This document shows positions 55,552 to 63,913 of a DNA stretch of 64,000 nucleotides, piece by piece. A model generated the notes under the pieces. The model worked only from the letters and a program-made list of their open reading frames with translations, did not search any database and was not told where the DNA came from. Positions within the stretch are counted from its first letter, which is position 1; each line of letters opens with the position of its first letter. Source of the DNA: Allorhizobium ampelinum S4 (GTDB taxonomy: Bacteria; Pseudomonadota; Alphaproteobacteria; Rhizobiales; Rhizobiaceae); contig NC_011989.1 in NCBI RefSeq assembly GCF_000016285.1, positions 1,987,001 through 2,051,000 on the forward strand. Reading direction: 5' to 3'. The translations under genes and the position numbers were made by a program.

Positions 55552-56660
55552 GACCGCTCCCGTCCTTCAACCGCCATCGGACGCTTGCGCGTACCCAGCA
55601 GCTTTTCCATCTGGCTGACGCCGAGGGCCAGCAAAGCGACAATCACACCGGCGATCAGGAAAAAGCCCGATGTCCCCAACAGAGAATCAATTGTTGTGAA
55701 GGACAGATAGAGGATCTCGCCTGCGAAAATCAGATAAGCCAGCGCCCTCACGACACCGTCGTGACGCCCACGAAGCACAAGGGCCGCAATGGAGATACCA
55801 ACCGCAGTGACGGCCACCAGCGCCAGTGGCAAACCGTGATCAAACTCAATATTGAGGATGAAAAGACCCATTGCCGCCAGCAGCAAGGCATGAAAACCGG
55901 CAATCTGCACGGACATATACCGGGCGAGCAGCGGCAAGGCTGACGCTGCGAATGCGGCCACCCCTAAAGCCACATAGGCCATGGCAAGGCCTGGCTGCAT
56001 GATCTGCGCATAGATCCAGGCAAGCCAGCCAAGAATCAGCAGGCCGGATATATGCTGAACCCGGATGTTTCCGGTGAAAAGTGCCAAGCCTGTAACGAGC
56101 ACAGCCAAAAGGGGCGGTGTCCAAACTGCCTCCAGCGTCCAGGAGAAATCAAACTGGTCAAGGGTTGCAGCCGCCAAGCCCAGCGCCAGAACACCAACGA
56201 AAGCCGCCATCGCACCGGAGCGAAACAATAGGCAGGACAGGCTTGCCATACCGATCCACAGATAAAGCAGATCGAGAAGGTCACCCGACAGGTGATACAG
56301 CTGCCCAACCAGCGACAGTGCTGCGCCGAAACTGGCTGCTCCCAGCACCAGAAGGGCATGACCCGACGCCTGCCGCCCTTGAGCGAGGCAGAAGGCAGCG
56401 CCGCCATGAAAGCCCCAGATCAGCAGAATCAGGCTAGACACCTTCACCAGGCGCGGAATGGCCTGCCAATTGGCCGCCACAAGCAGCAGGATGGCGGCAG
56501 AGACCAGCACTGCCGACAGCATGAGCAAAACGCCGCCGATATTGAAATTGCCCGCCCGGCCATCATGATCCTCGATCATCGCCTCGGCGGCCTGTTTGCT
56601 GATCAGGCCCATGCCGGTCCAGCGATCAAGATCTTTCTTCAGTTTCGCCCGATACATCAT
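55548..56660 (-). CDS. DUF2157 multi-pass membrane protein
   Basis: 370 residues. A short soluble N-terminal helix region (DRWTGMGLISKQAAEAMIEDHDG) precedes about eleven hydrophobic segments, which is the DUF2157 layout. The NWQAIPRLVKVSSLILLIWGFHGGA segment is characteristic of the family. Function is unknown. It is the first gene of a pair with the GDYXXLXY protein. Confidence 0.88.
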   Translation of the reverse strand: MMYRAKLKKDLDRWTGMGLISKQAAEAMIEDHDGRAGNFNIGGVLLMLSAVLVSAAILLLVAANWQAIPRLVKVSSLILLIWGFHGGAAFCLAQGRQASGHALLVLGAASFGAALSLVGQLYHLSGDLLDLLYLWIGMASLSCLLFRSGAMAAFVGVLALGLAAATLDQFDFSWTLEAVWTPPLLAVLVTGLALFTGNIRVQHISGLLILGWLAWIYAQIMQPGLAMAYVALGVAAFAASALPLLARYMSVQIAGFHALLLAAMGLFILNIEFDHGLPLALVAVTAVGISIAALVLRGRHDGVVRALAYLIFAGEILYLSFTTIDSLLGTSGFFLIAGVIVALLALGVSQMEKLLGTRKRPMAVEGRERS

Positions 56661-56879
56661 AGCTCCGTCCGTCGCGGCAGTCCTCTATATAGGCGCCTTT
56701 TCAACAATGTCGAAAACCCGATTTCAGCGTCGCAGCAGCGAGAACTATCAGGTTGGCATGGGTATTCAGCCAGCGATAATTACCACATGCGCGAAATGCA
56801 TAGCTCACATGACAATATCGCACTGCACAAAACCCATAAAAACGATTAGATAAATACCAACAGCAGACGAGAACATCAG

Positions 56880-57042
56880 TGTTTACGGATGCGAGCAGCG
56901 AAAGCTGCAATTCAGTTTCGGCGCCGCATACTCCTCCTCCCAATGCGCGCCGAACGGGCTGACAACCCTCCTCCTCCCAGTTGTCGCCCATTTCAAATGA
57001 CGCCCGCCGGATCTCCTCCCCCGGTGGGCGTTATTGTTTTCA
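56880..57042 (+). ncRNA. Candidate CCUCCUCCC-motif ('cuckoo') small RNA
   Basis: No ORF explains this segment. It folds into a small stem GCAGC-GAAA-GCTGC (56895-56908), then three stem-loops each with a CTCCTCC tract in the loop. Hairpin 1 (56917-56954) has a 12-bp stem with one bulge, hairpin 2 (56956-56989) a 10-bp stem with one bulge. Hairpin 3 (57000-57031) is an 11-bp stem with one G-U pair followed by TTATTGTTTT, a good intrinsic terminator. CTCCTCC is complementary to Shine-Dalgarno sequences. In Rhodobacter, RNAs of this design (CcsR1-4) lie beside a DUF1127 gene; a DUF1127 gene starts 250 bp downstream here. A possible -10 TAGATA lies near 56847. The 5' end is not defined. Confidence 0.72.
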
Positions 57043-57291
57043 GCCTCTTCTCCTCCACCGTTCATGAACGACTGAAACCGCTCAAACGCAGATTTTCAGC
57101 AGCGGGACCATTGTGAGCCGAATTTGCTCGAGAAATAGACAGTTCTTAACAAATCATTGAGGCGCCATGCAATCACAGCATAGGTGCTCCGCTGGAATGG
57201 CACTTCATAAGTTATGCCGCAGCGCATATATTCTCCTCAACACATGAAGGGCTGGCCGATTTGCCAGCGAACGCTGAAAAGAGGCAAGACC

Positions 57292-57441
57292 ATGAACATC
57301 ACTCGCTCGCTGAACAACTGGCGCAAATATCGTCAGACCATTACTGAACTTGGCCGCATGTCGGACCGCGAATTGCACGACCTCGGCATTGGCCGCGACG
57401 ACATCCGTCGCGTTGCCCGCCACGCCGTCAAGGCTGGCTGA
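57292..57441 (+). CDS. DUF1127 small arginine-rich protein
   Basis: 49 residues; the frame is open further upstream, but GAGGCAAGACC fixes the ATG at 57292. The core WRKYRQTITELGRMSDRELHDLGI is the DUF1127 signature, and the tail RDDIRRVARHAVKAG is basic. Members in Agrobacterium and Rhodobacter affect growth and stress responses, and the Rhodobacter protein paired with CcsR RNAs binds RNA. It lies on the same strand and just downstream of the candidate CCUCCUCCC-motif RNA, which supports a functional link. A terminator follows. Confidence 0.92.
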   Translation: MNITRSLNNWRKYRQTITELGRMSDRELHDLGIGRDDIRRVARHAVKAG

Positions 57442-57475
57442 TCTACCGGTCAAGTGATCGCTTGAATTTACATTT

Positions 57476-57520
57476 AAAGCGTCGAACATTCCCTTCAGGG
57501 TGTTCGGCGCTTTATTGTTT
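57476..57520 (+). terminator. Terminator after the DUF1127 gene
   Basis: A 13-bp stem (AAAGCGTCGAACA / TGTTCGGCGCTTT, one G-U pair) with a 12-nt loop, followed by ATTGTTTTAT, 35 bp after the DUF1127 stop. Confidence 0.88.
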
Positions 57521-57644
57521 TATAATGCTGAGAGACATGATCTTCCGTCGCGAGGAAAACCTGGATCGATAAGCACAAGAACGACCGTGCCGCAAAAAGC
57601 GGCTTTCTTCCCCATAAGAGCCGTAACGCGGGTTGGTGGCGAAT

Positions 57645-58184
57645 TTAGACCGGCAACAGAGGCCGATGCGGAGCGCCGGGTTGCTCGACACGGATACTAT
57701 CACCCGGACGCACCACGCCACCTTCAATGACAATTGCCATGACGCCTGCCTTGCGGATCAGGCTACCGTCCGAGGCTCGGTCCAGCACCGCCTGCATCAA
57801 GCCCGGCTGAAAATTATTGATCTGTTTGCAGGGATTGCGAAGACCCGTCACCTCGACCACCGCACCTGAGCTAAAATGCAGGCGGGTTCCTTGCGGCAGC
57901 GCAAGAAGATCGACTCCAACTGTGGTGATGTTCTCGCCAAGATCTCCCGGCTGCACCGAAAAACCCTTATCTCCAAGCTCTCCTAGCAATTCAGCGTGAA
58001 TAAGATGAACCTGGCGCAGGTTCGGCTGGCTCGGATCGGCGGCAACGCGAGAGCGATGCTGGACCGTGACGCCGAGATGAGCGTCGCCTTCCACACCCAA
58101 TCCCGCCAGAAGCACGATCTCATCTCGCCCCTGCTTACTGAACAGGTGATCTTTGGAAAGGCTGACTGCCTCAACCCTCATCAT
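57645..58184 (-). CDS. MOSC-domain protein
   Basis: A 179-residue stand-alone MOSC domain. The conserved cysteine thought to carry sulfur or molybdenum cofactor is in LRNPCKQI, and the GDLGENITTVGVDLLALP segment is typical. MOSC domains occur in Mo-cofactor sulfurases and in amidoxime-reducing enzymes; the substrate here is unknown. The start is one base after the rarA stop (the ATGATG), so it is the third gene of the degP-rarA-MOSC operon. Confidence 0.9.
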   Translation of the reverse strand: MMRVEAVSLSKDHLFSKQGRDEIVLLAGLGVEGDAHLGVTVQHRSRVAADPSQPNLRQVHLIHAELLGELGDKGFSVQPGDLGENITTVGVDLLALPQGTRLHFSSGAVVEVTGLRNPCKQINNFQPGLMQAVLDRASDGSLIRKAGVMAIVIEGGVVRPGDSIRVEQPGAPHRPLLPV

Positions 58185-58185
58185 C

Positions 58186-59493
58186 TCAACTGCGCTCCCG
58201 CCTCAGCTTTGCCCACCAGTCCAGCCGCTTGCGGATATCCCGCTCGAAACCGCGTTCCGGCGGATCGTAAAAGGTCTGGCGGCCCATTTTTTCTGGAAAG
58301 TAGTCCTGCCCGGAAAAAGCATCCGGCTCGTCGTGGTCATAGCGATAGCCGTCCCCATAGCCCTCGCCCTTCATCAGCTTGGTTGGGGCGTTGAGAATGT
58401 GCTTTGGCGGCAGCAGCGAGCCATTTTCCTTGGCGGCGCGCATAGCGGACTTATAGGCGGTATAAACGGCGTTGGATTTCGGCGCGGTGGCGAGATAGAC
58501 GCAGGCCTGCGCCAGCGCCAACTCCCCCTCTGGCGAGCCGAGATAATCATAGGCATCCTTGGCGGCGTTACAGATCACCAGCGCCTGCGGATCGGCAAGG
58601 CCAATATCCTCCACGGCCATACGCACCAGCCTGCGGCCGAGATAAAGCGGATCTTCCCCGGCATCGAACATCCGGCAGAGATAATAAAGCGCCGCATCCG
58701 GGTCCGAGCCGCGCACGGATTTATGCAGCGCCGAGATCAGATTGTAATGGCCGTCCTGCCCCTTGTCATAGACCGGGGCGCGCCGCTGCACGATCCGAGT
58801 CAGCCCCTCGGTATCGAAGACCTCTCCCTGGCGCGCTGCCCGCCAGACTTCTTCGGCCAGCGTCAGGGCCGCCCGGCCATCGCCATCCGCCATGCGGATC
58901 AGGCTGGTACGGGCAGGCTCATCCAGCGGCAAAGGTTTTTCCTCGGTCGCTTCGGCCCGTTTTAGCAGCGTCTCGATACTCTCTTCGTCATGCGGCTTGA
59001 AGGTCAGCACGCGGGCGCGGGACAAAAGCGCGGCATTCAGCTCGAAAGACGGATTTTCCGTGGTGGCGCCGACCAGAATGACCGTGCCATCCTCCATGAC
59101 CGGCAGGAAACTATCCTGCTGCGCGCGGTTAAAGCGATGGATCTCATCGACAAACAGCAATGTCTGGCGACCAGACATGCGCCGGGCGCGGGCGCCCTCA
59201 AACACCCGCTTCAGATCCGCCACGCCGGAGAAAATTGCCGAAATCTGCTCGAAGGCCAGATCCGCCTCCCCCGACAGCAGCCGAGCAACAGTGGTCTTGC
59301 CAGTGCCGGGCGGCCCCCAAAATATCATCGATCCCAGAGAGCCGGATGCAATCATCCGGGCCAGAACACCGTCCTGCCCGGTCAGATGATCTTGCCCCGT
59401 CACATCAGAGAGCGCTTTCGGCCTGAGCCGATCCGCAAGCGGCCTTCGGGCCGCCATGTCCTCATCCAGCTTCGGGGCAAACAGATCGCTCAT
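58186..59493 (-). CDS. rarA: Replication-associated recombination protein RarA
   Basis: A 435-residue AAA+ ATPase of the RarA/MgsA/WRNIP1 family, which acts on stalled replication forks. The N-terminal PLADRLRPKALSDVTGQDHL is diagnostic, Walker A is GPPGTGKTT, Walker B FVDEIHRFN, sensor-1 GATTENPSFELN. The C-terminal segment DPDAALYYLCRMFDAGEDP belongs to the tetramerisation domain. Its start overlaps the degP stop by 4 bp. Confidence 0.96.
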   Translation of the reverse strand: MSDLFAPKLDEDMAARRPLADRLRPKALSDVTGQDHLTGQDGVLARMIASGSLGSMIFWGPPGTGKTTVARLLSGEADLAFEQISAIFSGVADLKRVFEGARARRMSGRQTLLFVDEIHRFNRAQQDSFLPVMEDGTVILVGATTENPSFELNAALLSRARVLTFKPHDEESIETLLKRAEATEEKPLPLDEPARTSLIRMADGDGRAALTLAEEVWRAARQGEVFDTEGLTRIVQRRAPVYDKGQDGHYNLISALHKSVRGSDPDAALYYLCRMFDAGEDPLYLGRRLVRMAVEDIGLADPQALVICNAAKDAYDYLGSPEGELALAQACVYLATAPKSNAVYTAYKSAMRAAKENGSLLPPKHILNAPTKLMKGEGYGDGYRYDHDEPDAFSGQDYFPEKMGRQTFYDPPERGFERDIRKRLDWWAKLRRERS

Positions 59494-60893
59494 CGAAACA
59501 TCTGCCGCAGCCGCTGGCCATTGCGATCGATCTCAATCCGCCAATAGGCGGGCGAGCCTGCCGCGATCTTCACCATATCCCGCGACGAAGTAACCTCGGT
59601 GCCATTGATGGAGACGATGATATCGCCGGGCTGGAAGCCAAGCCGCTGCGCAACCGAACCATCAGCGACAGCGGTAATCGCCACGCCACTTGTCTGCGTG
59701 TTCAGTTTCAGCTCATAGGCAAGACGTGGCGACAGATTGCCGACCGTTGCACCTTCAAACGGACTGTTGTCCTTGATCACCTGTTCGTCGCGCGGACGGG
59801 TCTCCGGTGCACCGGCCAGCGTCAAGGTAATGTCCTTGGGCTTGCCATTGTCAATCACGTTCAAAGTCACCGACTTACCAAGGCCTGTCGTCGTCAGGCG
59901 GTAGTTTAGGGCATCGGGATGCTCAACAATCACCCCATCCACCGCCGTAATCACCTGCCCGGCCTTGATACCAGCCTTGTCTGCCGGGCCGCCTTCCACC
60001 GTCTTCGTCACCAGCGCACCCAAAACCTGTTTCAGACCAAGTGCGTCAGCGACATCTGACGTGACCGGCTCGAATGTGGCGCCAACGTAAGGCCGCTCGA
60101 ACGATGATGCACCCTTGTCAGCCGCCTCCAGGAACACTTTGACCAGATTGGCGGGAATGGCGAAACCAACGCCGTTCGAGCCGCCGCCCTTGGAAAAGAT
60201 CGCGGTATTCAAGCCGATCAACTCGCCATTCATATTCATCAGCGCGCCACCGGAATTGCCGGGATTGATCGACGCATCGGTCTGGATGAAGAAGCCGAAA
60301 TCGCCTTCCGATACCTGGTTGCGCGCCAGGCCGGAGACAATGCCACTGGTCACCGTCTGACCAACACCAAAGGGATTGCCGATTGCCAGCACGAGATCGC
60401 CGACCTCGATCTTATCCGAATCGGCGATTTTCAGCGTCGGCAAACTTTCCTTAGCGTCGATTTTCAAGACAGCCAGATCCAGCCGCTCATCCTTCAAAAC
60501 AACTTTCACCGGATATTCCCGGCCATCGGACAGCGCCACCTTGATATCGTCTGCCCCTGCGATGACGTGAAAATTGGTCATCACCGTGCCGTTCGCCTCA
60601 ACAATCACCCCGGAGCCCAGCGAGGTCTGGCGTTCCGTGCGGTTGGGAAACCGCTGGCCAAAAAATTGCTGGAAGAATGGATCGCCGGCAAAAGGATTGA
60701 CGCGGCTCTGGACGATCCGCTCGGCATAGACATTGACGACAGCCCCATGGGTCTGCTTGACCAGAGGGGCAAAGGACATCTGCATATCCGCCCGGCTTTG
60801 GGGCAGGCTTTTCGCGTCCTGCGCCAGTACCGGCGAACCGGCCAGACATGCAAGGACGATGACAGCGGGAGACATCGATTTCAGGCCACGCAT
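59490..60893 (-). CDS. degP: DegP/DegQ-type periplasmic serine endoprotease
   Basis: 467 residues from the ATG at 60893, which follows GAGGAAACCCGT. A signal peptide ends near SPVLAQ. The trypsin-like domain has the catalytic triad H (MTNFHVIAG), D (DERLDLAVLK) and S (NPGNSGGAL). Two PDZ domains follow (VGATFEPVTS... and YELKLNTQTSGVAI...). It degrades or refolds damaged envelope proteins. It is the first gene of an overlapping unit with rarA and the MOSC gene. Confidence 0.95.
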   Translation of the reverse strand: MRGLKSMSPAVIVLACLAGSPVLAQDAKSLPQSRADMQMSFAPLVKQTHGAVVNVYAERIVQSRVNPFAGDPFFQQFFGQRFPNRTERQTSLGSGVIVEANGTVMTNFHVIAGADDIKVALSDGREYPVKVVLKDERLDLAVLKIDAKESLPTLKIADSDKIEVGDLVLAIGNPFGVGQTVTSGIVSGLARNQVSEGDFGFFIQTDASINPGNSGGALMNMNGELIGLNTAIFSKGGGSNGVGFAIPANLVKVFLEAADKGASSFERPYVGATFEPVTSDVADALGLKQVLGALVTKTVEGGPADKAGIKAGQVITAVDGVIVEHPDALNYRLTTTGLGKSVTLNVIDNGKPKDITLTLAGAPETRPRDEQVIKDNSPFEGATVGNLSPRLAYELKLNTQTSGVAITAVADGSVAQRLGFQPGDIIVSINGTEVTSSRDMVKIAAGSPAYWRIEIDRNGQRLRQMFR

Positions 60894-61143
60894 ACGGGTT
60901 TCCTCTTCATTCTCCCAAAACTTGACGGCCAAGTCTTATGGGAGGTTTTCGCAAAGCAAAATAGGCTCTTGGGTGAAAATTGTGGCAAAGCATCGTCATT
61001 TCAAGCGGCGACGGTTCGGCGCAACGACAATAATGAAAACCGAGACGCCACGGCCCATCAAACCGGGGAACATTTGCTGGTGAGGTGCATTCTTGATAGC
61101 CTTACCTTGCGAAAAGCCTGCCGCTTCGAATGACCGGAAAGCC

Positions 61144-61512
61144 ATGACCATGAAAACCGCATCTGCCACCACCTCGATTTTGTTTCTCAGCACCCTGGTG
61201 ATTGCAGGCATGATGCCCCGCCACGGCGATGCCGCCAGTTTCGATTGTACCAAGACCGATCTGAAGGCAGACGAAAAAGCGATTTGCGACAATCGCGATC
61301 TGAACGATCTCGACGTGAAGATGGTCACGACTTTCGAGCTGATTTCCGGCCTGCTGCCCATGGGCAATCGCGGCGAATTGCAGGACCAGCAGACAGTCTG
61401 GCTGAAAACCCGCCAGTCCTGCAATGCCGACAACGACTGCATTACCAAGGCCTATGATGCTCGGTTGAAGGCATTGAAGAGCGTTTACGACAAGATTGAA
61501 CGTCCGCTTTAA
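61144..61512 (+). CDS. LprI/DUF1311-type secreted protein
   Basis: About 122 residues. A signal peptide (SILFLSTLVIAGMM) precedes a mature domain that begins SFDCTKTDLKADEKAICDNRDLNDLD, the DUF1311 / lysozyme-inhibitor-LprI signature. Four cysteines probably form two disulfides. Some members inhibit lysozyme, but the activity here is not known. The ATG at 61144 follows CCGGAAAGCC; the frame is open upstream to 61093. It is divergent from degP. Confidence 0.85.
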   Translation: MTMKTASATTSILFLSTLVIAGMMPRHGDAASFDCTKTDLKADEKAICDNRDLNDLDVKMVTTFELISGLLPMGNRGELQDQQTVWLKTRQSCNADNDCITKAYDARLKALKSVYDKIERPL

Positions 61513-61601
61513 GTTTCTTTGCGCGTTGGCAAGAACCGGGTGGCTTCGCTCCACCGTCCAGGCAAGAGTTTGGCGCATTCACGTCAAACAGGAGCCGGAC
61601 A

Positions 61602-62111
61602 ATGCAGACCATCCGCTTTACCCCCATGCCCTCCACCCTTGCCGAAGCCTACCGGAGCGGTGCGCCGGATGCCTATGGATGCGTGCCGGAACGCCGCACC
61701 TCGCCTGGTGGCAGCTATCAATGCCGCCATTGCCTGGCGCCGATTGCCGAAGGTGCGCCTTATCTAACCCTGGCCTATCGGCCTTTCCCGGATCTACAGC
61801 CCTATGCCGAAACCGGACCGATCTTTCTTCACGCCGAGGAATGCGCGGCTTACGATGAAGGCGATACTTTGCCGCCAATCTTCGAAAGCCCCGATTATAT
61901 CGTGCGTGGCTATGGCCGCGATGACAGGATCGTCTATGGCACCGGTGCCGTTACCGAGACATCTCGGATTGCGGCGCGCGCGCAAGAGCTTCTCCAGGAC
62001 GAAAAAATCGCCTATGTGCATGTCCGGTCGGCTCGCAACAACTGCTTTCAATGCAGGATCGAGCGGACCCCGGTGGGCGAAGATCTGCCGGGGGGATTGG
62101 AAACCGCCTAG
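61602..62111 (+). CDS. DUF1203 protein
   Basis: 169 residues. The CRHCLAPIAEGAPYLTLAYRPF stretch, the GPIFLHAEECAAY segment and the VRGYGRDDRIVYGTGAV block are the recognisable parts of DUF1203. The CxxC and the His/Cys in HAEEC could bind a metal. No function is known for the family. CAGGAGCCGGACA precedes the start. It lies 51 bp upstream of the asparaginase gene and 89 bp downstream of the LprI gene. Confidence 0.88.
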   Translation: MQTIRFTPMPSTLAEAYRSGAPDAYGCVPERRTSPGGSYQCRHCLAPIAEGAPYLTLAYRPFPDLQPYAETGPIFLHAEECAAYDEGDTLPPIFESPDYIVRGYGRDDRIVYGTGAVTETSRIAARAQELLQDEKIAYVHVRSARNNCFQCRIERTPVGEDLPGGLETA

Positions 62112-62162
62112 AGTTAGTCAGGGAAAACCTGACAGGCTCTAAGCACTGCAAGGAGACATGTC

Positions 62163-63764
62163 TTGAAAATTGGCGTCATCAATACCGGCGGCACGATCAG
62201 CTGCGTCGGCAATCCACTGGCTCCGATGACCAGCACGCAATTCAAGGCAGCCTGCCAGTCCCATCTCGACCCGATTCTCAAGCAGAAATTTGCCGATCTG
62301 GTGCTGGACTATGTGACCGACCTCGCCTTTCCCGAAAGCGAGAGCGGCATGTTGGACAGCACCAATCTGCAACCCTCCGACTGGTGCTTGATTGCTCGCC
62401 ATATCCTGGAGCGCTACGACACGGTGGACGGCTGGATCGTATTGCATGGCACAGATACCATGGATTACAGCGGCACAGCCCTGGCCATGCTGCTCTCGCG
62501 CGTCAGTGCCGATGGCACTGTGCTAGCACAACTCAGCAAGCCGGTGATCCTCACCGGCTCACAAGTGCCGCTGTTTCATTCCCCCACGCCGGGGGTGATT
62601 TCCGGCATGACGTTCAATAGTGACGCCTTTCAAAATGTCTGTGGTGCGGTCGCAGCCGCCCAGACTGGCCTTGCCGGTGTCAGTGTATTTTTCGATAGCC
62701 AGTTGATGCGCGGCTCACGGGTGGTGAAAGCCGATGCCAGCCAGTTTCGTGGCTTTTCCAGCCCGAATTTCCCGGTTGTCGGCCAATATGGCATCACCCT
62801 CGGCCTCAATGCCGACCTTACCTCGCCGCCGCCTGTGTCCTCCGCCGTCAGTCTGGATGATGAAGCTGCACGGGCAGAAACCCTGACCCAGTTGCATGCC
62901 ATCACGTCCAACATAAACAAGGCCCCGGTCATCACTCTCGGGGCCTTTCCCGCCTGGTACGATGCCGCCCAAGGAAAGGCGCTGCTGGCCGATATGATCC
63001 GCGCCTGCGTGGCCCAGGGCATTGGCGGATTGGTGCTGCAAGCCTATGGCGCAGGCAATTTTCCAAGCGGAAATGCCCGGCAGCCGGACCAGGGCGCTAT
63101 CTACAAGGCCTTGGAGGAGGCCAACCGGGCTGGCGTGGTAATTGTTGATAATACCCAGGTTCTGCAAGGTGCTGTGGACTATAATACCTATGCCGCAGGG
63201 GCCTGGCTGCCCGCGATAGGCGCATTGAACCCCGTAGATATGACCGTCATGGCCTCCCTCGCCAAGCTGACCGTGCTTCTGGCGGCCCGCGATGCAAATG
63301 GCTGGTCACTGGACGATGTCAAATATCTGATGCAGATCCCGCTGGTTGGCGAGATGGCCGATATTGCCCGGCTGGACAGCCGCAGCAATGCCGTGCTTCT
63401 TCCCGGCCAATCACTCACCACATTCAATGGTAGCGCCAGCCTGGTGAACGACCCGATGCTCGGCCCGCAACTGCGAGACAGCTCCGGCAAGACGCTTTGG
63501 TCAATGCTGGGTGAAAATGAAAAAGCCGCCCTGCCCGGCCGGTTGCAGATCCGCGACGATGGAAATCTGGTTTTTTATAACCGCAACAATCAGCCCTTGT
63601 GGCAGAGCGAGACCGGTGAGGAAGGCGCCTCTTCACAATTGCGTCTTGGACAGCCAGACGAAAACACCGTGTGCTTGAGCGTTTATGATTACAACCACCG
63701 CCAATCGCTCTGGAGCAAGACTTTTTTGCTTCCATCCGACAGGTATCAAGACTCGAAGATGTGA
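62163..63764 (+). CDS. L-asparaginase with C-terminal bulb-type lectin domain
   Basis: 533 residues starting at a TTG (62163) six to seven bases after AAGGAGA. Residues 1-about 400 are a type-I/II asparaginase: INTGGTIS with catalytic T11, HGTDTMDYSGTA with T97-D98, and LTGSQVPL. Residues about 440-533 contain LQIRDDGNLVFYNRNNQPLWQSET and a second partial repeat, LRLGQPDENTVCLSVYDYNHRQSLW, which fit the bulb-type mannose-binding (B-lectin) fold. There is no signal peptide. The fusion is unusual. A small GCGGCT/AGCCGC hairpin at 63808-63822 follows the gene. Confidence 0.88.
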   Translation: MKIGVINTGGTISCVGNPLAPMTSTQFKAACQSHLDPILKQKFADLVLDYVTDLAFPESESGMLDSTNLQPSDWCLIARHILERYDTVDGWIVLHGTDTMDYSGTALAMLLSRVSADGTVLAQLSKPVILTGSQVPLFHSPTPGVISGMTFNSDAFQNVCGAVAAAQTGLAGVSVFFDSQLMRGSRVVKADASQFRGFSSPNFPVVGQYGITLGLNADLTSPPPVSSAVSLDDEAARAETLTQLHAITSNINKAPVITLGAFPAWYDAAQGKALLADMIRACVAQGIGGLVLQAYGAGNFPSGNARQPDQGAIYKALEEANRAGVVIVDNTQVLQGAVDYNTYAAGAWLPAIGALNPVDMTVMASLAKLTVLLAARDANGWSLDDVKYLMQIPLVGEMADIARLDSRSNAVLLPGQSLTTFNGSASLVNDPMLGPQLRDSSGKTLWSMLGENEKAALPGRLQIRDDGNLVFYNRNNQPLWQSETGEEGASSQLRLGQPDENTVCLSVYDYNHRQSLWSKTFLLPSDRYQDSKM

Positions 63765-63913
63765 ACCACAGCGTCGCAGAAAAACAGCCGTTCGTCTGAC
63801 GTGGCGGGCGGCTTTGAGCCGCTTGATGTAAGCGGGAATTTTAACGAGATTTTTTACAGTATTTACAATGATCGCCGTTAAAATCGAAAGGAACCTAGAA
63901 AAAAGACTTTCAC

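Noticed and set aside
57500..57730. 76-codon ORF after the DUF1127 terminator
   Set aside because: It starts inside a terminator hairpin and is mostly antisense to the MOSC gene.
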